Of a stretch of DNA of 64,000 nucleotides, positions 55,633 to 64,000 are shown in pieces. The stretch's first letter is position 1. Every line of letters begins with the position of its first letter. The DNA is taken from the NCBI RefSeq assembly GCF_003996965.1, contig NZ_QWDM01000005.1, forward strand, positions 62,001 through 126,000, in the 5' to 3' direction. The DNA is from Flavobacterium cupreum. Its GTDB lineage: Bacteria; Bacteroidota; Bacteroidia; Flavobacteriales; Flavobacteriaceae. The notes under the pieces were generated by a model, which did no database searches, was not told the origin of the DNA, and worked only from the letters and a program-made list of their open reading frames with translations. The translations under genes and the position numbers were made by a program.

Positions 55633-57117
55633 ATGTCAATTAAAGCAATAGCGGCAAAATTATTTGCAAGCAAAATATATTATAAAACCCAGGCCTGGGC
55701 CAATAAACCGGTTGAAACCCAGCAAGCCGTATTTAAAAGTTTAATAAAGGATGCAAGAGACACTGCTTTTGGTGCGGATCATCATTTTGATACCATAAAA
55801 ACGGTTCACGATTTTATAAAAAATGTTCCTGTAAGGGATTATGAAGACCTGAAACCTTATATAGATAAGGTGAGAACGGGAGAAAAAGATATTCTCTGGA
55901 AAGGCAAACCGCTTTATTTTGCCAAAACTTCGGGAACCACTTCGGGAGCCAAATATATTCCTTTGACGAAAGAGTCAATGCCGTATCATATTGAAGCTTC
56001 CAGAAATGCCATTTTACATTATATACATGAAACCGGAAAGGCTGATTTTGTGGACGGGAAAATGATTTTCCTGCAGGGAAGTCCCATTTTAACTGAAAAG
56101 TACGGAATTAAATTTGGAAGATTATCCGGGATAGCAGCGCATTTTGTTCCGAAGTATTTGCAAAAAAACCGAATGCCGTCTTTAGAAACCAATTGTATTG
56201 AAGACTGGGATACTAAAGTTAATGCCATTGTCGGGGAAACGATTGACCAAAACATGACCATTATTTCGGGGATTCCTTCCTGGGTGCAAATGTATTTTGA
56301 GCGTTTGCAGGAAAAAAGCGGTGGCAAAAAAATAGGGGAGTTATTCAAAAATTTTAACCTGTTTATTTACGGAGGCGTTAATTATGAACCTTACCGCGCG
56401 AAGTTCGAAAGCATGATTGGCAGAAAAGTAGACAGCATTGAGTTGTTTCCGGCTTCAGAAGGATTTTTTGCGTATCAGGATTCTCAAAAATCAAAAGGAA
56501 TGCTGTTGTTATTGAATTCCGGAATTTTTTATGAGTTTATAAAAGCAGACGAATTTTTTACGGAAAACCCAAAAAGCTATACGATTGGAGAAGTAGAAAC
56601 GGGTGTTAATTATGCGTTGATCATTTCCACAAATGCCGGACTCTGGCGTTATAATATTGGCGATACCGTTCAGTTTACTTCGTTATTTCCGCATCGTGTA
56701 ATCGTTTCGGGGCGAATCAAACATTATATTTCCGCTTTTGGCGAGCATGTTATCGCAAGTGAAGTAGAAAATGCGATGAAAGAAGCAACACAGGGGACCG
56801 AAATTGTAATTAACGAATTTACCGTTGCACCCCAAATTACGCCATCGACCGGATTGCCTTATCACGAATGGTTGGTAGAATTTGAAAACGAACCTGAAGA
56901 TATGGACGTTTTTGCTGAAGCAATTGACAGCGCCATGCGCAAACAAAATATTTATTATGACGATTTAATCACAGGAAACGTTTTGCGAAAAGTGGTCGTT
57001 ACCAAAGTTTCCAAAAACGGATTTCAGGAATACATGAAATCACAGGGAAAATTGGGCGGCCAGAATAAAATTCCGAGATTGTCAAATAATAGGGATATTG
57101 CAGATAATTTAAAATAG
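55633..57117 (+). CDS. GH3 auxin-responsive promoter family (acyl-adenylating amide synthetase)
   Basis: 494 residues. KDILWKGKPLYFAKTSGTTSGAKYIPLTKESMPYH holds the ANL-type phosphate-binding loop (TSGTTSGxKYIPLT), and YGGVNYEPYRAKFESMIGRKVDSIELFPASEGFFAYQ and VETGVNYALIISTNAGLWRYNIGDTVQFTSLFPHRVIVSGRIKHYISAFGEHV are hallmarks of plant GH3 and its bacterial relatives, which adenylate a carboxylate and join it to an amine. The substrates in Bacteroidota are not known. It lies 11 bp after the M23-like gene and 38 bp before the DUF6909 gene, probably one transcript. Length is normal. Confidence 0.88.
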   Translation: MSIKAIAAKLFASKIYYKTQAWANKPVETQQAVFKSLIKDARDTAFGADHHFDTIKTVHDFIKNVPVRDYEDLKPYIDKVRTGEKDILWKGKPLYFAKTSGTTSGAKYIPLTKESMPYHIEASRNAILHYIHETGKADFVDGKMIFLQGSPILTEKYGIKFGRLSGIAAHFVPKYLQKNRMPSLETNCIEDWDTKVNAIVGETIDQNMTIISGIPSWVQMYFERLQEKSGGKKIGELFKNFNLFIYGGVNYEPYRAKFESMIGRKVDSIELFPASEGFFAYQDSQKSKGMLLLLNSGIFYEFIKADEFFTENPKSYTIGEVETGVNYALIISTNAGLWRYNIGDTVQFTSLFPHRVIVSGRIKHYISAFGEHVIASEVENAMKEATQGTEIVINEFTVAPQITPSTGLPYHEWLVEFENEPEDMDVFAEAIDSAMRKQNIYYDDLITGNVLRKVVVTKVSKNGFQEYMKSQGKLGGQNKIPRLSNNRDIADNLK

Positions 57118-57155
57118 AAAACAACTTACATTTGTAAGTTCGAAAATAACAAAGC

Positions 57156-58832
57156 ATGAAAGAAACCAAACATATATCAAGATCAAGAGCGCAGGAATCC
57201 TCTGCGGCGATTGAAAAAATGTACATTACAATGCGCCACTTATTCAACCGTGGTTTTTACAAACCAATGGGAGTTTCAGGCGATAGTTTACGTGAATCTT
57301 TATTGGCATTACGCCCTGAAATCTATGGAAACATTGGAGAAGAAAAAGTAGAGCTAAACGGACTTTTATACGTTATAGAGCGTTTACCGATAGGAATTGA
57401 GCAATGCCGCTTTATTAACCTGACTTCAGACGAAGGATATTCCAAATCGCATTTTGAGGCCATCGTTCCTCCAAAAAGACGACGAAATTGTTACCGGATT
57501 GATGAGGAGCAGATGAATGTTGAAATCACCAGAGGCCGATCAGATATTTATGATATTTTAACGCACTTGACTTTTATCTTCATAGAATCCCATAAAATAA
57601 AAAACAGGGTATTATTAGATGACGGCGGTGAAGTTTCCCGCGACTGGATGAAGCTGGAGCAGGCGGTTATGCAAACCAAAAAATTGTCTTTGATCGAAAA
57701 AGAAAAAGCAATTTCACACGTAGCAAATATTCTGGCAAGAACTTTTGAGGAAGTTTTGGACATTTATGACACTTTCGGTTCTGATGAAGCTCCGGACCGT
57801 TTCCTGCATGTCATCTACTGGCTGGGAAAATTAGCAATTGAAGAAGTGATTGAGAATAATAAACGAACCATTACTTTTAGTCCGGTTTTAAGAGAACGCT
57901 TAGGACACCATATTCACGGAGAAATCTGGGCTACCAATATCAAGGAAGTTTTGAAGGCAAACAGCCTTTTAAAAAGACCGATTCACGTGATCAGTGCCAA
58001 TATGCACAGTGTAATGAATTCAATTTTTGCGACTCCGTTGCTGAAGACAAAATTTAAGGACAAATCCGATTTTTTCATCTATGAGGAATTAAGTAAGTCA
58101 GGTGCAAAAGAAACAAGGAATCTCGTAGAAGAACTTGCCCTGAAAAACGGAATGATTTCGTTACCGGATACATCAGGAACAAATATTGACGTTCAGATTT
58201 TTGATACGGCTAAAATTGACTGGGCCAAAACAGCTTTTCCTAAAACAAAAACAGACGAAAAACCGGTTATTATTGTAATGGACTATGCTTTTGGAGAACA
58301 GGCATATGAAACCATTGATGAGCTTCTGAAACCGTATAAAAAAGATACGTTATTAGAAGTAAAATCGGTATCGATCATGGGTAAAGCCGGAATTTTAGAG
58401 GGAGGAAAAGGAGACATCATGATCCCGACTGCCCATATAAATGAAGGAACCGCCGATAATTATTTCTTCGAAAATGAATTGACAGGAGCCATGTTTGAAG
58501 GAAATGACATTGCCGTTTTTGAAGGCGCCATGGTTACTGTTTTAGGAACATCATTGCAAAACAGGGATTTACTGAAGTTCTTTCACGAATCGACCTGGGG
58601 CGTAATTGGACTTGAGATGGAAGGTTCGTATTACCAGAAAGCGATACAGTCGGCCTCGAAAATCAGAAAAAGCGTACCGCATGATGTGAAGGTACGATAC
58701 GCCTATTATGCCTCAGATAATCCATTGGAAACAGGAAGTACACTCGCTTCAGGCGGATTGGGTACAACAGGTGTAAAACCAACGTATTTGATTACCATCA
58801 AAATTTTAGAACAAATATTCAACCTAAAATAG
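57156..58832 (+). CDS. DUF6909-type protein with nucleoside-phosphorylase-like C-terminal part
   Basis: 558 residues. The N-terminal 230 residues are mostly helical (ESSAAIEKMYITMRHLFNRGFYKPMGVSGDSL, RFLHVIYWLGKLAIEEVIENNKRTITFSPVLRERLGHHIHGEIWA). The C-terminal half has the feel of a PNP/MTAN nucleoside phosphorylase: VSIMGKAGILEGGKGDIMIPTAHINEGTADNYFF, GAMVTVLGTSLQNRDLLKFFHESTWGVIGLEMEGSYYQKAI with the GLEMEG block that in phosphorylases binds ribose. Whether the catalytic residues are complete I cannot say. The family name is from memory. It forms a likely operon with GH3 and the polysaccharide-region genes, 10 bp before the next. Confidence 0.72.
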   Translation: MKETKHISRSRAQESSAAIEKMYITMRHLFNRGFYKPMGVSGDSLRESLLALRPEIYGNIGEEKVELNGLLYVIERLPIGIEQCRFINLTSDEGYSKSHFEAIVPPKRRRNCYRIDEEQMNVEITRGRSDIYDILTHLTFIFIESHKIKNRVLLDDGGEVSRDWMKLEQAVMQTKKLSLIEKEKAISHVANILARTFEEVLDIYDTFGSDEAPDRFLHVIYWLGKLAIEEVIENNKRTITFSPVLRERLGHHIHGEIWATNIKEVLKANSLLKRPIHVISANMHSVMNSIFATPLLKTKFKDKSDFFIYEELSKSGAKETRNLVEELALKNGMISLPDTSGTNIDVQIFDTAKIDWAKTAFPKTKTDEKPVIIVMDYAFGEQAYETIDELLKPYKKDTLLEVKSVSIMGKAGILEGGKGDIMIPTAHINEGTADNYFFENELTGAMFEGNDIAVFEGAMVTVLGTSLQNRDLLKFFHESTWGVIGLEMEGSYYQKAIQSASKIRKSVPHDVKVRYAYYASDNPLETGSTLASGGLGTTGVKPTYLITIKILEQIFNLK

Positions 58833-58842
58833 AACCTTATAA

Positions 58843-59835
58843 ATGAGTACAAATGTACCACAAAGCAATGATAATCAGGAAATTGATTTAGCACAGATTT
58901 CAAAAAGAATCGGCGGCTTTTTTGAATCGGTTAAAACTTTTGTTTTCAACGGGATTCAGTTTTTTGTCCGAAACTGGATTATTGTTTTAATTTTAATAGT
59001 GGCCGGGTTTGCTGTTGGGTTGTATTTCGATACTAAAAAAGCATACAGTAATGAAATCATCGTAACGCCCAATTTCGGAAGTGTTGATTATTTATATTCG
59101 AAAATTGATTTACTGGAATCAAAAATTATATCCGGGGATACTGTTTTTCTGAAAGAAATTGTAGGGATTAAAGAGCCTAAAAACCTGAATGAAATAAAAA
59201 TAAAACCCATTACGGACGTCTATAATTTTGTTAAGAATAAACCGGAAAATTTCGAGCTCCTCAAGTTATTAGCCGAAGACGGGGATGTCAACAAAGTTAT
59301 TGAAGAGAGTACAACAAGTAAAAATTACCCTTTTCAGAAAATAATTATTTATACGAAGAAAAAAGCCTCTGAAGAAAAACTTATAGCACCATTGTTTGCC
59401 TATTTGAATAATTCGGATTATTTCAAAAAAATTCAAAAGCAGGTTTATACCAATACAATTTCAAAAATTAGACAGAACGATTCCATAATTAATCAGATTG
59501 ACGGTGTTTTGAGTAATTTTTCAAGTGCGACTAAATATTCGAACAGAAGTGATAAATTATTGTACAACAATGAAAATTCTCAGCTCAATGACATCATAAA
59601 AACCAAAGACGTGTTGTTGAGTGAGCAGGGAACCCATAGAATTGAGTTAATTGGATTTGATAAAATTATTAAGGAAAGCAGTGTCACGATGAATATTGAA
59701 GCCCCTAAATTTGTCAATGGAAATTTAAAACTTTTACTGCCGCTTGTATTTGTTTTGCTATTTGTATTTTTGAATGCTTTTAATTCTTTTTATAAAGGAC
59801 AGCAGCGTAAAAAAGTTTCAGGTACTTTAAATTAG
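58843..59835 (+). CDS. Two-helix membrane protein, Wzz-like chain-length type
   Basis: 330 residues. First membrane helix about residues 46-64 (NWIIVLILIVAGFAVGLYF), a periplasmic part of about 230 residues with helical stretches and NDSIINQIDGVLSNFSSATKYSNRSDKLL, and a second helix about 297-315 (LLLPLVFVLLFVFLNAFNSFY). This is the topology of polysaccharide co-polymerases (Wzz), and the gene stands at the head of a polysaccharide locus. Wzz motifs such as the proline-rich segment before helix 2 are not clear, so the assignment rests on topology and context. It begins 10 bp after the DUF6909 gene. Confidence 0.68.
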   Translation: MSTNVPQSNDNQEIDLAQISKRIGGFFESVKTFVFNGIQFFVRNWIIVLILIVAGFAVGLYFDTKKAYSNEIIVTPNFGSVDYLYSKIDLLESKIISGDTVFLKEIVGIKEPKNLNEIKIKPITDVYNFVKNKPENFELLKLLAEDGDVNKVIEESTTSKNYPFQKIIIYTKKKASEEKLIAPLFAYLNNSDYFKKIQKQVYTNTISKIRQNDSIINQIDGVLSNFSSATKYSNRSDKLLYNNENSQLNDIIKTKDVLLSEQGTHRIELIGFDKIIKESSVTMNIEAPKFVNGNLKLLLPLVFVLLFVFLNAFNSFYKGQQRKKVSGTLN

Positions 59836-59979
59836 TAACAAAGTATAACTAATTGAAAAACAGTAAATTATTTAATAAAAGGAACAATTGTTTTTTTTCA
59901 AATTTACTAACAATGAATTATATAAACATTTTTATAATTTAATATTAAAAAAAATATATTTTTGCCAAAAAAATTACAA

Positions 59980-60516
59980 ATGAAAACAAAATTAATTCTT
60001 TTAAATTTATTAGTTATAGTTTCTTTAATATCCTGTAAAAACAAAGAGGAAGAGAAAACTGTAGAAGAAGTTAAAGCAAATACATTTGATGTAATTGTAG
60101 ATTTAGACATCAAAAAAGATGATGAATTAATACTTTTTTATAAAGATCCTTCCATTTCTTTTTTTGATGATAAAAATACCGTTTATTACGGAGTAAAGGG
60201 AAAAGATGAACCACAAACGATAATCTTTAGTGTTCCTGAGGGAATTTTACCAAATGATATTCGTTTTGATATCAGTTCCAAAAAAGATCAGGAGCCTGTT
60301 AAAATCAATTCTGTAACATTAAGTTTTGAAGGAAGAACGTTTAAAATAGAGCAAAAAGATTTATCAAAATATTTCACACCAAACGAATTTATAAAGTTTG
60401 ATGACGCAACAGGAACAGCAACATTTGTTAAGGAAGGTGAAAGCTATGATCCGTATTTCTTAACTAAGCCGGCAATTTATCCTGAACTGGAAAAAGTCAG
60501 AGGCGCTAAAATGTAA
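59980..60516 (+). CDS. Lipoprotein of the polysaccharide locus, unknown function
   Basis: 178 residues from the ATG at 59980; an upstream start at 59962 is possible. Signal peptide with lipobox (LLVIVSLISCKNK). The mature protein is beta-rich (TFDVIVDLDIKKDDELILFYKDPSISFFDD, RFDISSKKDQEPVKINSVTLSFEGRTFKIEQKDLSKYFTPNEFIKFDD) and ends in TKPAIYPELEKVRGAKM. It is a typical accessory lipoprotein of Flavobacterium polysaccharide loci but I do not recognise a family. A terminator follows at 60537. Confidence 0.68.
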   Translation: MKTKLILLNLLVIVSLISCKNKEEEKTVEEVKANTFDVIVDLDIKKDDELILFYKDPSISFFDDKNTVYYGVKGKDEPQTIIFSVPEGILPNDIRFDISSKKDQEPVKINSVTLSFEGRTFKIEQKDLSKYFTPNEFIKFDDATGTATFVKEGESYDPYFLTKPAIYPELEKVRGAKM

Positions 60517-60536
60517 ATTCTTCCTAATCAATTATT

Positions 60537-60568
60537 AAGGCTATTTCATCTGATCATAGCCTTTTTTT
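60537..60568 (+). terminator. Terminator of the lipoprotein gene
   Basis: Arms AAGGCTAT and ATAGCCTT with a T-run. The flippase start lies 19 bp later, so the flippase needs read-through or a promoter overlapping this spot. Confidence 0.75.
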
Positions 60569-60586
60569 ATAACCTAAATTAAAATT

Positions 60587-61882
60587 TTGAAGCTAAAACT
60601 TTTTGATATATTTCAACAATATAAAAAACACAAAATTTTAGCTTCAAATTTTGTTTATCTTTCCGTACTGCAAGGTCTTAATTTAATTTTACCATTAATT
60701 ACACTTCCTTATCTAATAAGAGTCCTCGGAGTTGAATATTTTGGTTTATTATCTTTTTCATTTGCCTTTATCACTTATTTTCAAATTATTACCGACTACG
60801 GCTTTAATGCCACCGGCACAAGAGATGTTTCAATGGTAATGGATAATGTGGAAAAGCAAAATGAAATTTTCAACCAGATTATGTCAGCCAAATTGCTTTT
60901 GATAGTATTGAGTTTTATCCTGATGATGGGAATTGTTTTTGCTTTTGAAATTTTCAGGACCTACTGGATCGTGTATTTATTTTCATTTGGCTCTATTCTT
61001 GGTCAGGCGATTTTTCCGGTTTGGTACTTTCAGGGAATTCAAAAAATGAAATATATTACGTATCTGAATTTAATAACGAAAATCACTTTTACAATTGCGC
61101 TTTTTATATTTATAAAACACAAGTCCGATTATTATCTTGTTCCGGTTTTTAATGCATTGGGCTTTATTTCTGCGGGAATTTTTTCATTGTTTTATCTCCG
61201 GAAAGATTTCAATATCAGGTTCCAGGTTCAATCTTTCAAAAAAATAAGAGAACAATTAAATAAGGGCAAATATGTTTTTTTATCAGAATTAAAAATCTCT
61301 TTATTTACCAATACCAATACCTTAATTTTAGGAATTATTGCAGGAAATCAGGCGGTAGGATTTTTTTCAGCAGCTGAAAAATTGGCACGAGCTATAGGAA
61401 ATTTGCAGACACCAATTTCAAATACGCTTTTCCCCTACCTCTCCAAAGAGATGAGCGTGGATAAATACAGTACGATTCAAAAAATTCAAAAAATCACGAG
61501 GTATGGTGCTTTTTTATTTTCTGTACTTATTGTCATATGTTTCTTTTTTGCAGCACAAATTATAAAAATAATCTACGGAGCTGAAATGGTTCCGGCTGTA
61601 CTTCTCTTTAAAATTTTAATACTCATACCATTGCTTTCCTTTTTAGACTCCATGTACGGAAAACAAATCCTTTTAAATTTAGGAAAAGATAATTTATATT
61701 TCCGCGTGATATTGTACGCTACAATTCTAAATTTGGGGATTAATGTATTGCTTACTTATTATTATAAAGAGTTAGGAACAGCCATTACACTCATTATCAC
61801 TCAGATTGTAATAGTTATAGGAATGTGGTATTTTGCAAAAAGAGAGATTGACAGGATAGCCGAAAAGAGATACAAAAAATGA
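60587..61882 (+). CDS. Polysaccharide flippase, Wzx/PST type
   Basis: 431 residues, starting with TTG at 60587 (MKLKLFDIFQQYKKHKILASN); a stop at 60575 and the lack of a nearby ATG in frame leave TTG as the best start. Twelve or more membrane helices in MATE/PST style: YLSVLQGLNLILPLITLPYLIRVLGVEYFGLLSFSFAF, GTRDVSMVMDNVEKQNEIFNQIMSAKLLL, FFSAAEKLARAIGNLQTPISNTLFPYLSKE. Such proteins flip undecaprenyl-linked repeat units across the inner membrane. The last 4 bases overlap the glycosyltransferase start (ATGA), so translation is coupled. Confidence 0.88.
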   Translation: MKLKLFDIFQQYKKHKILASNFVYLSVLQGLNLILPLITLPYLIRVLGVEYFGLLSFSFAFITYFQIITDYGFNATGTRDVSMVMDNVEKQNEIFNQIMSAKLLLIVLSFILMMGIVFAFEIFRTYWIVYLFSFGSILGQAIFPVWYFQGIQKMKYITYLNLITKITFTIALFIFIKHKSDYYLVPVFNALGFISAGIFSLFYLRKDFNIRFQVQSFKKIREQLNKGKYVFLSELKISLFTNTNTLILGIIAGNQAVGFFSAAEKLARAIGNLQTPISNTLFPYLSKEMSVDKYSTIQKIQKITRYGAFLFSVLIVICFFFAAQIIKIIYGAEMVPAVLLFKILILIPLLSFLDSMYGKQILLNLGKDNLYFRVILYATILNLGINVLLTYYYKELGTAITLIITQIVIVIGMWYFAKREIDRIAEKRYKK

Positions 61883-62958
61883 ATTCAATTAAAGTCAGTG
61901 TAATCATTCCCGTTTATAATGGGGAAGCGTTTTTGCAAGATTGCCTAAAATCGCTCCTAAATCAGACGTTAATCGCATGCGAATTTATTTTTGTCAACGA
62001 TGGATCTACAGACAATGGTCTGGGCATTATTGAGGAATACCAAAAAAAAGACGGTAGAATTATAATAATTAACCAGATTAATAAAGGGATCAGCGAGGCA
62101 AGAAATGCCGGAATTGCAGTGGCAAAAGGAGAATATATCGGGTTTTTAGACAATGATGATTTTGTAAAAGAGGATATGTTTGAGCGTTTGTATGAAACAG
62201 CTCAAAAAAATAATTTGGATATTGTCGTTTCCAAAACCATCTTAGGAAGAGACGGAAAATACATTATTAAAGATCCGGTTTTTGATGCAGGTGTTCTTTA
62301 CGGGCAGCCATTTATTCAGGCTGAAATAATTCCGAATCTATTAAGAACCGAGGATTTATTTGCCGTTTGGAATAAAATTTATAAAAGAAGTTTTGTGGAG
62401 CTGAATAACATACATTTTCCTAAAAACAGAGTTATTGAAGAAGATAATATGTTTAATATACAGGCCTTCAATAAAGCGGAGAACGTTTTATTTATAGATT
62501 ACGCAGGATATTATTACCGGGAAGTTGCGACCAGCAAATCCAGATTAACGATAGAAAATGATTATTTCTCTAAAGCGCTTGAAAAATATTATTTTGATTA
62601 TAAAAAAGAATATAATCTTACCCTTACGGATAGCAAAATAGAGGAATTAAAAGCCGTACGATTCATTCAGAGGGTGTTTTACCTGGTCTATAAATGTGGG
62701 GTAACTAAAATTTCTTTCAAAGCGAAATTTAAATATGTAAAACAAATGGTATTTCATGCTAAAGTTTATGAAATAGCCAAAAAATACCAGCACGAAGTAA
62801 TCGCTGACAAAGGAATATATGAGAAAATAGTTTTAAAAGTAATAATTAAAAAATCTCCGATGCTGCTGTTTTTTTTAATGCTGAGTATTCGGGTGGGGTA
62901 TCATCCAATGATTTCTGAAACGATTAGAAAATTAAATAAATTAACCAAAAACAACTAA
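61879..62958 (+). CDS. Family 2 glycosyltransferase
   Basis: 359 residues. GT-A fold: KVSVIIPVYNGEAFLQDCLKSLLNQTLIACEFIFVNDGSTDNG, KGISEARNAGIAVAKGEYIGFLDNDDFV with the DxD motif (DNDD), then RVIEEDNMFNIQAFNKAE where Glu-Glu-Asp is the catalytic region. The C-terminal 130 residues are helical and basic. It adds a sugar to a growing repeat unit at the cytosolic face of the membrane; donor and acceptor are unknown. It overlaps the flippase gene and abuts the next gene. Confidence 0.88.
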   Translation: MNSIKVSVIIPVYNGEAFLQDCLKSLLNQTLIACEFIFVNDGSTDNGLGIIEEYQKKDGRIIIINQINKGISEARNAGIAVAKGEYIGFLDNDDFVKEDMFERLYETAQKNNLDIVVSKTILGRDGKYIIKDPVFDAGVLYGQPFIQAEIIPNLLRTEDLFAVWNKIYKRSFVELNNIHFPKNRVIEEDNMFNIQAFNKAENVLFIDYAGYYYREVATSKSRLTIENDYFSKALEKYYFDYKKEYNLTLTDSKIEELKAVRFIQRVFYLVYKCGVTKISFKAKFKYVKQMVFHAKVYEIAKKYQHEVIADKGIYEKIVLKVIIKKSPMLLFFLMLSIRVGYHPMISETIRKLNKLTKNN

Positions 62959-64000
62959 GTGCTTCAAAAAATTTATACAATTTTATTTTTTTTAGGTTTG
63001 TTCTTCTTTCCTTTTAATGAATACGAGGGTATTTCTGCCCTTGGTGAATTTAAAAGCGAATCGGGAGCGCTCTTTTTATTTGGTGGATTTTTATTTTTAG
63101 CAGCAGATACCTTTTATTCTAAAAAAATTATGATCCCTTATAAAAACATAATTTTTCAGTGTGTGATGTTGTTTTTGGCGTGGTGTATCATAACATTTAT
63201 AGTAAACCTGGATACAATAAGTACTAATTATTTTAAACACACCACCGGAATAAACCGCTTTATAAGACAGTATTTTGCATTAATTATTTCAAGTTTCATA
63301 TTCCTGATTTTATATATAAATGTTTTAGCAAAAATGGAAGTAAAGGAAATGCTTTTCAAGATCAGAAAAGTTTTTTTATACTCTTTAATTATTGCTTCCG
63401 TATATGGTTTTCTCGAAACTTTGGTAATTGTTTTTGGGTTTAGAATCTTTTATCCGGTCTTAAATCTGTTTGATTATTTTCCTTTTTCAGAAGTACATCT
63501 TCATCCTGAAGGAAGGATTTCTTCTGTTTCCTACGAGCCTCCTTTTCTTGCCATTTACTTAATAAGTATTGCCGGCTGGATGTTTAGCTATATTTTGACA
63601 AACAAAAAACCAACCAAATTTTTACCTGCCATTGCAGTATTACTCCTGACCTACTTTTCGGGATCAAGGACAGGATTAATTGTAATATTTTTTCAGTTGC
63701 TGATTTTTGCAATTTTTTTATACAAAGACATTCGATTTAAGACATATATAAAAAAAGCATTAATTGGTTTTGCTGTAATTTTTGCTGTGCTTTTAGCTTT
63801 TAACGGGGAAAAAGTAATAAAGTCCGTTGCGGCTAAAATGGAATCATTAGACTTTAAAAACAATCTGACTAAAAGTGTTTCCAATCAGTCCAGATTTGGA
63901 ATACAGTATGCGTCGATACAGGTTTTTAAGGAAAACCCAGTCGCAGGAGTTGGATTTGGGCAACAAGCCTATCACAACAGGACCCATTATCCGGGTTGGG
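62959..64000 (+). CDS. O-antigen ligase/polymerase-like membrane protein (partial)
   Basis: The frame opens with GTG at 62959, directly after the glycosyltransferase stop, and stays open to the window end, giving 347 residues without the C-terminus. The protein is highly hydrophobic with about nine helices. The blocks TYFSGSRTGLIVIFF and VFKENPVAGVGFGQQAYHNRTHYPGW match the SRTG and the periplasmic-loop motif of the Wzy_C/O-antigen ligase family, which polymerises or ligates polysaccharide units. Whether it is Wzy or WaaL-like cannot be decided. Non-ATG start fixed by the lack of a nearby ATG in frame. Confidence 0.82.
   Translation, partial: MLQKIYTILFFLGLFFFPFNEYEGISALGEFKSESGALFLFGGFLFLAADTFYSKKIMIPYKNIIFQCVMLFLAWCIITFIVNLDTISTNYFKHTTGINRFIRQYFALIISSFIFLILYINVLAKMEVKEMLFKIRKVFLYSLIIASVYGFLETLVIVFGFRIFYPVLNLFDYFPFSEVHLHPEGRISSVSYEPPFLAIYLISIAGWMFSYILTNKKPTKFLPAIAVLLLTYFSGSRTGLIVIFFQLLIFAIFLYKDIRFKTYIKKALIGFAVIFAVLLAFNGEKVIKSVAAKMESLDFKNNLTKSVSNQSRFGIQYASIQVFKENPVAGVGFGQQAYHNRTHYPGW

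Overview
The window looks like a chromosomal segment of a gliding Flavobacterium (Bacteroidota, family Flavobacteriaceae). Supporting signs are low G+C, promoters of the form TTG-N17-19-TAnnTTTG, start codons without Shine-Dalgarno sequences, type IX secretion (T9SS) sorting domains, a gliding adhesin operon (sprB type), GlnRS and GluRS together, and Bacteroidota-specific families (DUF4175, HU-CCDC81/SPOR, DUF6909). No transposase, phage, CRISPR array or rRNA operon was seen. Product names rest on motif reading, not on searches.

Layout. 1-14.2 kb: a minus-strand operon for surface gliding, in order a small exported protein, an exported beta-helix protein, a 137-aa exported protein, sprC-like, sprD-like (outer-membrane barrel plus a 51-bp tandem repeat array plus a SPOR-like end) and the first 1,900 codons of a giant sprB-like adhesin that leaves the window at base 1. 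14.6-22.6 kb: housekeeping genes (holB, DoxX-like, thioesterase, recA, plsC, trpS, dprA) and a membrane HU-CCDC81/SPOR protein. 22.9-34.7 kb: mostly minus-strand genes (Pif1-like helicase, OmpH-like lipoprotein, methyltransferase, GNAT, mnmG, ybeY, DUF4175) with a dense cluster of parS-like centromere sites between mnmG and ybeY. 34.7-42.5 kb: gltX, an SPFH protein, a small envelope operon (YtxH, holin-like, DUF6327-like), an AT-rich gene-free island with a diverged 160-bp direct repeat, glnS and folB. 42.5-49.1 kb: tRNA-Cys, an orphan GldM-C-like protein, a LysE-type transporter, DUF2807, rnr, DUF2007 and a T9SS propeller protein that appears to have been inserted at the 3' end of the DUF2007 gene. 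49.1-50.0 kb: a second AT-rich gene-free island with DnaA-box-like words. 50.0-58.8 kb: rpiB, DUF1294, tex, a secreted GH8 glycanase, tatA, a remnant-like M23 N-terminal protein, GH3 and DUF6909. 58.8-64 kb: the start of a surface polysaccharide locus (chain-length-type protein, lipoprotein, flippase, glycosyltransferase, O-antigen ligase/polymerase), cut by the window end.

How it fits together. The parS cluster, the membrane HU/SPOR protein and a change of prevailing gene direction near 49-50 kb (minus to the left, plus to the right) suggest an origin-proximal region; the gene-free island at 49.2-49.8 kb is the best oriC candidate here, although dnaA is not in the window. Surface functions sit at both ends: gliding adhesin on the left, polysaccharide on the right, with single T9SS cargo genes inserted between housekeeping genes. 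Several short intergenic palindromes recur and look like REP-type dispersed repeats.
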